Part shown: positions 42,533 to 50,728 of the stretch, one piece after another
How the letters are laid out: each line of letters opens with the position of its first letter
Position numbering within the stretch: the first letter of the stretch is position 1
Source of the DNA: Dinghuibacter silviterrae
GTDB taxonomy: Bacteria; Bacteroidota; Bacteroidia; Chitinophagales; Chitinophagaceae
Length of the DNA stretch: 64,000 nt
Direction of reading: 5' to 3'
NCBI RefSeq assembly: GCF_004366355.1
Contig: NZ_SODV01000001.1
Coordinates: 930,001 to 994,000 of the forward strand
The notes under the pieces: model-generated
Told to the model about the DNA's origin: nothing
The model's input: only the letters and a program-made list of their open reading frames with translations
Database searches by the model: none
Position numbers and translations under genes: made by a program

Positions 42533-43636
42533 TTAACTATTCAACTGAGCATAAATCAGCAATGCCTGGGAAGCCAGGACCTTGTCTCCTTCGTTGACCC
42601 CGGAGGAAATATAGGTCTGGTCGCCCACGCTGTTGATGACCGTTACTTTATGCATCTGCACCTGGTGCTTATCCCCGACGACCAGCACGAAATACTGGCT
42701 GTTGTCGAAAATGAGGGCACTGGACGGGACGCAAAGGGATTGTTGATTTGTCTTATTGCTGATGGTCACGCTGGCAAACATCTCGGGCTTTAGCAGATAA
42801 CCCGGATTGGACAGGACCACGCGTACGCTCATGACCTTGTTGGTGGGATCGAGCACGTTCGATATCTTGTCCACCTTCCCCTTGAAAACCTTTCCGGGAT
42901 AGGACAGGGTCGTGATCGTGGCGCTGTCCCCGAGGTGCACATTCTGTATGTTCGACTCGTAGACGTTGGCCAGGATCCAGACATTATTGAGGTCGGAGAT
43001 GGTAAACAGGTTGGTCCCGTTGTCCGCCCGGATGGCCTGGTTATTGGTCACGAATTTTTCGACGACAAACCCGTCTATCGGCGACTTGACGGTCATCAGC
43101 CCCTGGGTGGCGCCGCCTCCGTTGATGGCCAGCACCTGTTGGGCGCGGGCGAGTTCGGATTGGGCTTGTTTGTACGCGGCATCGGCGGCGATCACATCGG
43201 ATTGAGAAGCCAGTCCGCCCTTGAAGAGGTCTTGTTCGGCGTCCAGGTTTCTTTTGGTGATCTGGATATTGGTCTGGGCATTCACCAGGTCCCGGGTGTA
43301 GCCGGCCATTTCGGAACTGCGAATGACCCCCAGGTCTTCCCCGGCGTGTACATAATCCCCCAGGGCGACATTCACCCCGGACATGTTCCCGCTGACCATG
43401 GGATAGATCTTCACGACATTGTCGTTGTTAAACGAAATCTTCCCGGTAAGGGTAATGGCATTGACCATGGGGCAGGAACGGACCGGCGCTACATCCAATG
43501 TTTTGGCGAGGGAGTCCGGTAGCGTATAATAATCGCTGGCAGGGGTGGGTTTGTCATCTTCATGATGGCAGGCGGTGGAGAAAAAGACTGCAATCACGCA
43601 CAAAAGGGCCAATGGTTTATTCATCTGTTTAGCCAT
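42533..43636 (-). CDS. RND efflux periplasmic adaptor (membrane fusion lipoprotein)
   Basis: 367 aa. A lipoprotein signal (MNKPLALLCVIAVFFSTACHHED; lipobox STAC) is followed by the barrel-sandwich/lipoyl strands 'LTGKISFNNDNVVKIYPMVSGNMSGVNVALGDYVHAGEDLGVI' and a long helical hairpin 'DLVNAQTNIQITKRNLDAEQDLFKGGLASQSDVIAADAAYKQAQSELARAQQ'. It connects the CzcA-type pump to an outer-membrane channel. ATGs at 43636 and 43624 are both possible; the later one makes a cleaner signal. It is probably regulated with the OmpR-type regulator gene 36 bp upstream. Confidence 0.9.
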   Translation of the reverse strand: MAKQMNKPLALLCVIAVFFSTACHHEDDKPTPASDYYTLPDSLAKTLDVAPVRSCPMVNAITLTGKISFNNDNVVKIYPMVSGNMSGVNVALGDYVHAGEDLGVIRSSEMAGYTRDLVNAQTNIQITKRNLDAEQDLFKGGLASQSDVIAADAAYKQAQSELARAQQVLAINGGGATQGLMTVKSPIDGFVVEKFVTNNQAIRADNGTNLFTISDLNNVWILANVYESNIQNVHLGDSATITTLSYPGKVFKGKVDKISNVLDPTNKVMSVRVVLSNPGYLLKPEMFASVTISNKTNQQSLCVPSSALIFDNSQYFVLVVGDKHQVQMHKVTVINSVGDQTYISSGVNEGDKVLASQALLIYAQLNS

Positions 43637-43672
43637 GTTGGGTGGCGGACGAAATTAACCCTTTTTAATGTA

Positions 43673-44380
43673 TTAAACCTGTACGACTTCCGGAACGTTG
43701 AACCGGAAACCGATCCCATGGATCGTCTCCAGGATGATGTGGGGGTCCGCTTTAAAGTGTTTGCGGAGTTTTGTAATAAAAACGTCCATGCTCCGGCCCA
43801 GGAAATAGTCGTCCTTCCCCCAGACATTGAGGAGGACCTCCTCGCGTTTGAGGATCTTGTTGGGGTGTTTGCAAAGGAACAAAAGGAGGTCGGCCTCCTT
43901 CTGGGTCAGGTTGATCGTTTGTTCGTCTACGTAGATCTTCAGGTCGGTAAAGGAGAACCGTAATTTCCCGATCTGGTAGGAAACGGCTTCTTCCGAATGC
44001 AGTTTTTTGGTCCGGCGGAGGAAGACTTCCATGCGGAGGATCAGCTCCTGCATGTTGAAGGGTTTGACGATATAGTCGTCCGCCCCGCTTTGAAACCCCT
44101 TGATTTTATCTTCCTCCATCGCCTTGGAGGTGATAAAAAGGATGGGAATGACGTCACTTTTACCCCGGATTTTCTTGGCGACCGTAAAACCGTCTTTCGA
44201 AGGCATCATGACGTCCAGCAGGCATATATCGAAGTCCGTTTTCCCGAATTGTTGCAGCGCCTCTTCCCCGTCCGGGCATAACGTCACGTCGTACCCCCCG
44301 ATTTCGAGGTTGTCCTTGATGACATAACCCAGCACAAGGTCATCTTCGGCTAATAAAACTTTAATTTTGGCCGGCTGCAT
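43673..44380 (-). CDS. Response regulator, OmpR family
   Basis: 235 aa. Receiver domain 1-125: 'LLAEDDLVLGYVIKDNLEIGGYDV' with Asp phospho-acceptor in 'FDICLLDVMMPSKDG', Thr/Lys positions 'ILFITSKAM' and 'YIVKPFN'. Winged-helix DNA-binding domain 145-230: 'INLTQKEADLLLFLCKHPNKILKREEVLLNVWGKDDYFLGRSMDVFITKLRKHF' and 'IHGIGFRFN'. This resembles RprY-type regulators. No histidine kinase is adjacent. It reads in the same direction as the metal-efflux genes, so control of that operon is a reasonable guess. Confidence 0.92.
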   Translation of the reverse strand: MQPAKIKVLLAEDDLVLGYVIKDNLEIGGYDVTLCPDGEEALQQFGKTDFDICLLDVMMPSKDGFTVAKKIRGKSDVIPILFITSKAMEEDKIKGFQSGADDYIVKPFNMQELILRMEVFLRRTKKLHSEEAVSYQIGKLRFSFTDLKIYVDEQTINLTQKEADLLLFLCKHPNKILKREEVLLNVWGKDDYFLGRSMDVFITKLRKHFKADPHIILETIHGIGFRFNVPEVVQV

Positions 44381-44452
44381 GTTTTTAGCTGATTTAGCTG
44401 TTTTTTAAGGTTGTAAGCGGCAATATAGTAAGAATTCCGTTACTGTTCTACT

Positions 44453-44460
44453 TAACTTTG
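44453..44460 (+). promoter_or_regulatory. -7 element for the GH18-deacetylase-GT2 gene
   Basis: TAACTTTG, exact TAnnTTTG, 23 bp before the ATG at 44484. Confidence 0.55.
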
Positions 44461-44483
44461 CGCCTTAACCGTCTGGCGAATAT

Positions 44484-47400
44484 ATGAGTAAACCCTCGCA
44501 GATTTTCCAAACCGATAACCCATCCAGGTGGAGGCGTGTTCAATGGTCCACCCGTGTGCTGCTGGCGGTATTGGTCTTTCTCATCCTGATCCTGTTCATT
44601 GCGCTGGCCCGGTTTAAGAATCCATCCCTGCCCCTGCTCGAACAACAGGCCGATTACTATCAGAAGATCCTGAAACCCAAGGGGGTTATCACCTTCAAGA
44701 ACTCCAGGAACAAGGCCTATCAGGGCTTTCGGGACGTCCTGGCCAGGGCGGCGGATTCGGCTGTCCGGAACCGTGCCGCCGCCAAGGAAAACCCGTTTAT
44801 CCGGGCCGCTTTTTATAGCCCCTGGTCCGCCCCGGCCCATATTTCCCTGAGGAACTATGCGGGAAGGCTGAACAGCATCTTCCCGGAGTGGTTTCTCCTC
44901 GGTGAACAAGGGCTGAGAAGCCAGCTGGACACCTTTGGGCTGAACATCATGCAGCGAAACAGCCTCAAGATTTACCCGGTAGTGTCCAATTTCAGCACCG
45001 CCAAACAGGACTTCGACGGCCGCCTCGTAAAGCCCCTCCTCCATGACAAAGAGGCCCGGGACCGGTTCCTCGGCGCCCTCAAGGATACCCTGCTGAAATA
45101 CAATTTTGACGGGGTCAATATAGACTTTGAAGAGCTCGACGAGAAAAGCCCCCACTTTTTAGTGGACTTTATGGAGGCCCTTTATAAGACCCTTCATCCC
45201 CTGAAAAAGCTGGTCACGATCGACGTTACCCCTGAAAACGACGACTACGACTATGACAAATTGGCCGCCTGGAGCGATAATATTGTCCTGATGGCCTATG
45301 ACCAGCACTACGACGAAAGCATACCCGGCCCCGTCTGCGGACAGAAATGGATAGAAGAGGCCATGGACCAGGCCGCCAAAGACATCCCCTCCGGCAAGAT
45401 CATTTTAGGTTTGGCCGGGTATGGGTATGATTGGCCGAAAAGCGGAAAAGCCGAGTCCATCAGTTATCAGCAAGCCCTGTCCCGGGCCCAGGAGTCCCAC
45501 GCGGACATCGATTTCGACAACGACAGCTATAACCTGCATTTTACCTATACAGCCAAAGACGTCAACGAGAACGGCAACAACGACCAGGTGGAGGACGTCC
45601 AGCACGAGGTATGGTTTACCGACGCGGCCACCAACTTCAATACCATCCGGTTTGCGGACGAATACGGCGCCGCGGGCACGGTCCTTTGGCGTATGGGCGT
45701 AGAAGACACCCGCTTGTGGACTTTTTACCCTTATGATCTGAGTAACAATGGGTTAAGAAAACGCCCATTTGACTATAACTCGCTTTCCTTTGTGCCCTTG
45801 CAGTGGGACAACGTGGCGCCGCCTATCGGAGAGGGGGAAATCCTGTCCGTTGAAAACATGCCACAGGAAGGCAAAATCCGGCTGGAAGTCGATTCGGCGG
45901 AAAACCTCATCACCGAACAACACTACCTCCAGCTCCCCGTAAGCTTCCTGATCCGCCGTTTCGGGGAAGACACCAGCGAGGTTCACCGCAAGATGATCCT
46001 GACCTTTGACGACGGACCCGACCCGAGGTGGACCCCCGAAATCATCGACATCCTGCAAAAAGAAAACGTCCCGGCCGCCTTTTTTGTCGTGGGGATCAAC
46101 GCCGAAAAAAACATTCCGATCCTCCGTGAAGAATACAAGCTGGGATATGAAATCGGCAACCATACCTTTACCCACGGCAACATTGCGCTGATGGGCCCCC
46201 GCCGGGCCGAACTGGAAATGAAACTGACGCGGTTGCTGATCGAGTGCGTTACCGGCCGGTCGACGATCCTTTTCCGCCCCCCGTACAACGCCGACTCCGA
46301 GCCCCATACGTTTGAGGAGCTGATGCCCATCGCGCGCAGCAAAAAGGATAATTATTATACCGTGGGCGAAGCCATCGACCCGGAAGACTGGGAACCGGGG
46401 GTGTCCGCGGATTCCATTTACGCCCGTGTCGTCCGCGTGGAAGCCGCGAGCAAAGGGAGCATCATCCTGTTACACGACGCCGGGGGGACCTCCCGCCAGG
46501 CCACCGTGGAAGCGTTGCCGAGGATCATCCACTACTTTAAGGTCAAGGGATACCATTTTACCACTGTCTCCGACCTCATGGGTAAAACATACGCCGACGT
46601 CATGCCGGTATTACCCAAAAGCAAGGATACCTGGATGGTCGAAGCCAACTACTACCTCGCCAGCTTTACCTATTGGACCGGTGAGATCCTTTTTATCCTG
46701 TTCCTGGTGGGTATCGGCCTGTCGCTGGCCCGTATGTTCATGATGCTGATCATGGCGTTCTACCAGAAAAAGCGGGAAAAGACCCTGGAAGAAGGGTACC
46801 GGGCGGTAGCAGCATCGTGGCTGACCAACGGCGCACCGCTGGTGAGCATCGTTATTCCTGCCTATAACGAAGAGGTCAACGCGGTCAAAACCATCGAAAG
46901 CCTCCTGGAACAAGACTACCCCAACTACAACATCCTTTTCGTCGACGACGGCTCCAAGGACGAGACGTTCGCGAGGGTATCCGCTGCTTTTGCGGACAAC
47001 CCTAAAGTGCGGGCCGTGACAAAACCCAACGGGGGGAAGGCCTCCGCCCTGAACTACGGCATCCACATCACCGAGGCGGAATTCATCGTTTGTATCGACG
47101 CGGATACCCAGCTGAAAACCGACGCCGTCAGCGAACTGATGCAGCGCTTTACCCACGAGGACGTGGGTGCGGTGGCGGGCAATGTAAAAGTGGGGAATGA
47201 GCGGAACCTGCTTACCTATTGGCAAAGCATAGAGTACATTACCGCCCAGAACTTCGACCGCCGGGCCTTCGACCTGCTGAACTGTATTACGGTCGTTCCG
47301 GGAGCCATCGGCGCCTTCCGGCGCTCCGCCATGGCCGACGCGGGTTTTTTTACCACCGATACCCTGGCGGAAGACTGTGACCTGACCATGCGTCTCCTGC

Positions 47401-47930
47401 GCAAGGGCTACATCGTCCGGAACTGCGCTACGGCGCTCTCTTATACGGAGGCCCCGGAGACCCTCGGCATGTTCCTGAAACAGCGTTTCCGCTGGAGCTA
47501 CGGCGTCATGCAGTGCTTCTGGAAACACCGGGACGCCCTGTGCAACAACCGCTACAAGGCCTTTGGCTGGGTGGCCCTACCCAACATCCTTATTTTCCAG
47601 ATCCTGTTGCCCTTCCTGGCACCCCTGGCCGACCTCATCCTGGTCCTCAGCCTGATCGCGGCCGGGTTTGGCTTTGTGGACGCCAGCACCTGGCACATCG
47701 TCATTTATTACATCGTCTTTACGTTCGTCGACGTCCTGGGGGCCTCGCTGGCCTTTGCTTTTGAGCGGGAAAACCCCAAAAAGCTCCTGTGGATGCTTCC
47801 GCAACGCCTGGTGTACCGGCAGTTGATGTACTATATCCTCCTTCGCTCCCTCCGGCAGGCTGTAAAGGGCCAGGGGCAGGGCTGGGGACGGCTAAAGCGG
47901 ACGGGGAATGTGAATGTGGTGCGCAGTTAG
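44484..47930 (+). CDS. Trifunctional protein: GH18-like hydrolase, polysaccharide deacetylase, family 2 glycosyltransferase
   Basis: 1148 aa. TM helix about 25-45; GH18-type domain about 95-425 with the DGVNIDFEE motif (Asp209, Asp214, catalytic Glu216) and MAYDQHYD; NodB-type deacetylase about 500-690 with TFDDGP (507), HTFTH (560) and RPPYN (598); TM near 733-760; GT2 domain about 785-1010 with VDDGSKDE, DADTQ (872), AEDCDLT and QRFRW (1000); then C-terminal helices. The two hydrolytic domains should face the periplasm and the GT2 the cytoplasm. This puts into one chain the activities that PgaB and PgaC split for poly-N-acetylglucosamine. A beta-linked GlcNAc-type polymer is my inference. 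Confidence 0.9.
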   Translation: MSKPSQIFQTDNPSRWRRVQWSTRVLLAVLVFLILILFIALARFKNPSLPLLEQQADYYQKILKPKGVITFKNSRNKAYQGFRDVLARAADSAVRNRAAAKENPFIRAAFYSPWSAPAHISLRNYAGRLNSIFPEWFLLGEQGLRSQLDTFGLNIMQRNSLKIYPVVSNFSTAKQDFDGRLVKPLLHDKEARDRFLGALKDTLLKYNFDGVNIDFEELDEKSPHFLVDFMEALYKTLHPLKKLVTIDVTPENDDYDYDKLAAWSDNIVLMAYDQHYDESIPGPVCGQKWIEEAMDQAAKDIPSGKIILGLAGYGYDWPKSGKAESISYQQALSRAQESHADIDFDNDSYNLHFTYTAKDVNENGNNDQVEDVQHEVWFTDAATNFNTIRFADEYGAAGTVLWRMGVEDTRLWTFYPYDLSNNGLRKRPFDYNSLSFVPLQWDNVAPPIGEGEILSVENMPQEGKIRLEVDSAENLITEQHYLQLPVSFLIRRFGEDTSEVHRKMILTFDDGPDPRWTPEIIDILQKENVPAAFFVVGINAEKNIPILREEYKLGYEIGNHTFTHGNIALMGPRRAELEMKLTRLLIECVTGRSTILFRPPYNADSEPHTFEELMPIARSKKDNYYTVGEAIDPEDWEPGVSADSIYARVVRVEAASKGSIILLHDAGGTSRQATVEALPRIIHYFKVKGYHFTTVSDLMGKTYADVMPVLPKSKDTWMVEANYYLASFTYWTGEILFILFLVGIGLSLARMFMMLIMAFYQKKREKTLEEGYRAVAASWLTNGAPLVSIVIPAYNEEVNAVKTIESLLEQDYPNYNILFVDDGSKDETFARVSAAFADNPKVRAVTKPNGGKASALNYGIHITEAEFIVCIDADTQLKTDAVSELMQRFTHEDVGAVAGNVKVGNERNLLTYWQSIEYITAQNFDRRAFDLLNCITVVPGAIGAFRRSAMADAGFFTTDTLAEDCDLTMRLLRKGYIVRNCATALSYTEAPETLGMFLKQRFRWSYGVMQCFWKHRDALCNNRYKAFGWVALPNILIFQILLPFLAPLADLILVLSLIAAGFGFVDASTWHIVIYYIVFTFVDVLGASLAFAFERENPKKLLWMLPQRLVYRQLMYYILLRSLRQAVKGQGQGWGRLKRTGNVNVVRS

Positions 47931-47982
47931 GGCGCCGCCGCGACTCATTAAATTGTATCTTTAGGGACTAAAGCTCTTTGTC

Positions 47983-48441
47983 ATGATTTCCCCATTCGAC
48001 CTTGGCAAGCCCGTCGCGATTGGCTCAGACCACGCGGGGTTTGAATTTAAGGAAGCCATTATTTCCCTGTTGGAGGGAAAGGGACTTCAATACATCGACT
48101 GCGGCACCCACTCCAGGGCGTCGGCAGACTATCCTGACTTCGCCCATCCCGTGGCCATGGCCGTGGAGCGGGGCACGGTAGCCTTTGGCATCCTCTTGTG
48201 CGGCAGTGCCAACGGTGTCGGGATCACCGCCAACAAACATCCGGGCGTACGCGCCGCCGTGTGTTGGGGAGACGAGATCGCCAGCCTGGCCCGGCAACAC
48301 AATGACGCCAATATTATATGCCTCCCGGCCCGCTTTGTGGCGCTGACAGACGCCGAAGAAATGGTGGAGATTTTCATGACCACACCCTTTGAGGGTGGCC
48401 GCCACCTCGCCCGGGTGAACAAGATCGGTTGCCAGTCATAA
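47983..48441 (+). CDS. rpiB: Ribose-5-phosphate isomerase B
   Basis: 152 aa, interconverts ribose 5-phosphate and ribulose 5-phosphate. 'KPVAIGSDHAGFEFKEAI' opens the fold, 'DCGTHSRASADYPDFAHPVA' and 'GILLCGSANGVGITANKHPGVRAAVC' (catalytic Cys and anion hole) and 'RQHNDANIICLPARFV' are the RpiB signature. A near-consensus -7 element (TATCTTTA) is at 47956. It gives the substrate needed by the kdsD-type enzyme elsewhere in the window, though the genes are far apart. Confidence 0.95.
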   Translation: MISPFDLGKPVAIGSDHAGFEFKEAIISLLEGKGLQYIDCGTHSRASADYPDFAHPVAMAVERGTVAFGILLCGSANGVGITANKHPGVRAAVCWGDEIASLARQHNDANIICLPARFVALTDAEEMVEIFMTTPFEGGRHLARVNKIGCQS

Positions 48442-48450
48442 CATTCCTGC

Positions 48451-48466
48451 AGGGGGCGCGCCCCCT
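48451..48466. terminator. Perfect palindrome after rpiB
   Basis: AGGGGGCGCGCCCCCT, a 16-base perfect palindrome followed by TTCTCC; likely terminator or 3'-end hairpin. It is 9 bp after the rpiB stop and before the promoter-like TATCTTGG of the peptidase gene. Confidence 0.5.
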
Positions 48467-48498
48467 TTCTCCTATCTTGGCGGGAAATCGCTTAAGAC

Positions 48499-49983
48499 AT
48501 GGGAAAATGGATGACGCTAGTGCTGGTTTTGTCCGCAGGCGCGGCCGCTGCGCAGCACCCAGAACGTTTTGCAAAGGGCATTACTGCCCAAGACCTCAAG
48601 GACAAATTATACACCGTTGCCTCGGCCGATATGCAGGGCCGGGAAACCGCTACCGAAGGGCAGCGCAAGGCGGCGGCTTTTATCGAGGCGTATTTCCAGT
48701 CCCTGGGACTTAAACCCGGCAACGGGACCTCTTATCAATTGGAATATCCGGTGTATGCGGATAAGCTGGACCACGCGGCGGTTACCGTGGGAGGTGCCGC
48801 CTTCGCCGTCGATCAGGACTTCAGCGTGATCTATTCCCTGAACCACAATGCAACATCGTATTTCAGTGAGGCGACGTATGTGCCGATGCCCGCGGCCGCG
48901 CCCTCCGGGGCCCCCGCGGACCCTTTCGCGGGCCTCGACATCCGCGGTAAGCTGGTCGTTTTGAGCGGCATGGGCACCAACTTCAGCCTCCGCCAACTTC
49001 GCCCGCTGCTGGCCAATATTCAAAAGGCAGCCCCGGCAGCCGTGCTGTTGATCCAGTCCAATTTCCCCCGGACCGACGCCTCCGCGACCCAGCGCGCCAA
49101 TATGTACGTCAACCTGTACAAAAAGACGGAAGCCCCGAACCTCTTTATGGTGTCCGAAAACATCGGCCGGGCCATCTTAGGCGCCGCCTTTGATTCCGCC
49201 AAACAAGGCACGCTCTCCACGGGTATCCATACCGCCGACGTCAAACTCGACTTTGCCAAAACCACCGAGCTCCGCCATTCCACCGACGTCCTGGCCGTCT
49301 TTCCGGGTACCGACAAGGCAGACGAATACGTCTTTGTCACGGGGCACTACGACCACCTTGGCATGCACGACGGTAAGATCTGGTATGGTGCAGACGACGA
49401 TGGTTCCGGCACCTGTGCCGTTCTGGAAATTGCAAAGGCGTTTACCGCTGCCGCCAAGGCCGGCAAGGGTCCCCGCCGCACCATGGTGTTCATGACCGTG
49501 TCCGGGGAAGAAGAAGGACTGTGGGGCTCGGCCTATTATACCAACCACCCCGTATACCCCCTGGCCAAAACCAGCGTTGACCTTAACATCGACATGATCG
49601 GGCGGATCGACCCTTCTCGCAAATACGGGGATTCCATGAACTATGTGTACGTCATCGGGGACGACAAGCTGTCTTCCGACCTCGCCCCGATCACCGAAGC
49701 CATCAACACGAAATACACCCACCTCGAACTGGACCGCAAGTTCAACGACCTTAAGGATCCCAACCGTTTTTACTACCGCAGCGACCACTATAATTTTGCC
49801 GACAAAGGTGTTCCCATCATCTTCTATTTTAACGGTACCCACGCGGACTACCACCAGCCCACGGACACCCCCGACAAGATAGACTATGACCTGTATGCCC
49901 GCCGCGCGCAACTGGTTTTCTATACGGCCTGGGATATGGCCAACCGGGACGAGATGCTCAAACGGGATATGCCGTTGAAATAG
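48499..49983 (+). CDS. M28 family metallopeptidase, secreted
   Basis: 494 aa with a signal peptide (MGKWMTLVLVLSAGAAAAQ). A PA-like insert (about 130-190) is followed by the di-zinc aminopeptidase core: 'VTGHYDHLGMHDG' (first His), 'YGADDDGSGTCAVLEIAKAF' (bridging Asp), 'VSGEEEGLWGSAYYTNH' (catalytic Glu pair), 'VDLNIDMIGRID' (Asp) and 'NGTHADYHQPTDTPDKI' (last His). It cleaves amino-terminal residues or small peptides in the periplasm or outside. A clear terminator follows at 50004. Confidence 0.92.
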   Translation: MGKWMTLVLVLSAGAAAAQHPERFAKGITAQDLKDKLYTVASADMQGRETATEGQRKAAAFIEAYFQSLGLKPGNGTSYQLEYPVYADKLDHAAVTVGGAAFAVDQDFSVIYSLNHNATSYFSEATYVPMPAAAPSGAPADPFAGLDIRGKLVVLSGMGTNFSLRQLRPLLANIQKAAPAAVLLIQSNFPRTDASATQRANMYVNLYKKTEAPNLFMVSENIGRAILGAAFDSAKQGTLSTGIHTADVKLDFAKTTELRHSTDVLAVFPGTDKADEYVFVTGHYDHLGMHDGKIWYGADDDGSGTCAVLEIAKAFTAAAKAGKGPRRTMVFMTVSGEEEGLWGSAYYTNHPVYPLAKTSVDLNIDMIGRIDPSRKYGDSMNYVYVIGDDKLSSDLAPITEAINTKYTHLELDRKFNDLKDPNRFYYRSDHYNFADKGVPIIFYFNGTHADYHQPTDTPDKIDYDLYARRAQLVFYTAWDMANRDEMLKRDMPLK

Positions 49984-50003
49984 AGGCATATCGGCATTTT
50001 GGG

Positions 50004-50032
50004 AAAAAGGGAGCTACCGGCTCCCTTTTTTT
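50004..50032 (+). terminator. Rho-independent terminator after the M28 peptidase gene
   Basis: AAAAAGGGAGC/GCTCCCTTTTT stem with loop TACCG and a run of seven T. Confidence 0.85.
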
Positions 50033-50060
50033 ACGTAGATTCATATTGTAAAAATCCAAT

Positions 50061-50507
50061 ATGGAAAACCGTCTTCCTTCGCCCCTCGGCGAGGATATCC
50101 TAACCAATCACCTGCAAGGCGTGAAACAGGCCGAGCGGGAAGGCTTTGAGGCTGGAGTCAAAAGAGGGCGCAACGCCCTTTTCTGGATCGCAGTGCTGCT
50201 GGTCCTTTCCCAGACACTGATTTCCTATGCCCGGCAGGAGCTGACGCTTCAGTTTCTTGGGCTTGTCCTTTTCTTTGGGACTTTTTTCGCAGCCATGGGT
50301 TTTTATACCCATAAGCGGCCTTTTGTCGCCCTGCTGGCCGGGACGCTGGGGTATATATCGCTGTGGGTCATCGACCTGGCGTGTGGGTATGCGCGGGGGG
50401 GTGCGAACATGGCCACGGGAGTGCTGGTGCGGGTCGCGTTTACGATTTTCCTGATCAGGGCGTTGCCCGCGGCCCGGCGGCTGGAACAATTAAAACGGAA
50501 TGGATGA
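50061..50507 (+). CDS. Hypothetical four-helix membrane protein (148 aa)
   Basis: Starts MENRLPSPLGEDILTNHLQG with a soluble ~35-residue amphipathic lead ('HLQGVKQAEREGFEAGVKRGRN'), then four hydrophobic helices at about 38-57, 63-82, 88-107 and 115-135. I do not recognise the family. The following small gene overlaps its stop (ATGA), so they are translationally coupled. Confidence 0.6.
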   Translation: MENRLPSPLGEDILTNHLQGVKQAEREGFEAGVKRGRNALFWIAVLLVLSQTLISYARQELTLQFLGLVLFFGTFFAAMGFYTHKRPFVALLAGTLGYISLWVIDLACGYARGGANMATGVLVRVAFTIFLIRALPAARRLEQLKRNG

Positions 50508-50728
50508 TCCTGTTGGTGTTCGTGCTGGTGCTCACGGGGATCATCATCTTTGGCATCCCTTTCTTTACCGGGGTGTTGATGTCCCTCCTGCTTTGGCAGG
50601 CCCGGAGGAAAAAAGTGGTGGACGCGCGTCCCTGGATAAAAGCTTTGATGTTCGCGGTCAGCCTCCTGGGTGCCACAGTGCTCTCGGGGCTCGTCGTATA
50701 CGTCTTATTCGAATACTTACCAGCCTAG
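50504..50728 (+). CDS. Hypothetical small membrane protein (74 aa)
   Basis: Starts at the ATG that overlaps the upstream stop: MILLVFVLVLTGIIIFGIPF, then 'FTGVLMSLLLWQARRKKVVDAR' and a second helix 'ALMFAVSLLGATVLSGLVVYVLF' ending EYLPA. Two transmembrane helices with a basic cytoplasmic loop between them. The end overlaps the convergent deoxyhypusine-synthase-like gene by 12 bp. Coupled to the 148-residue membrane protein; function unknown. Confidence 0.55.
   Translation: MILLVFVLVLTGIIIFGIPFFTGVLMSLLLWQARRKKVVDARPWIKALMFAVSLLGATVLSGLVVYVLFEYLPA

Noticed and set aside
47931-47982. Terminator between the trifunctional gene and rpiB
   Set aside because: Only a GC-rich run without a stable stem or T-tract is visible, so no terminator is called.
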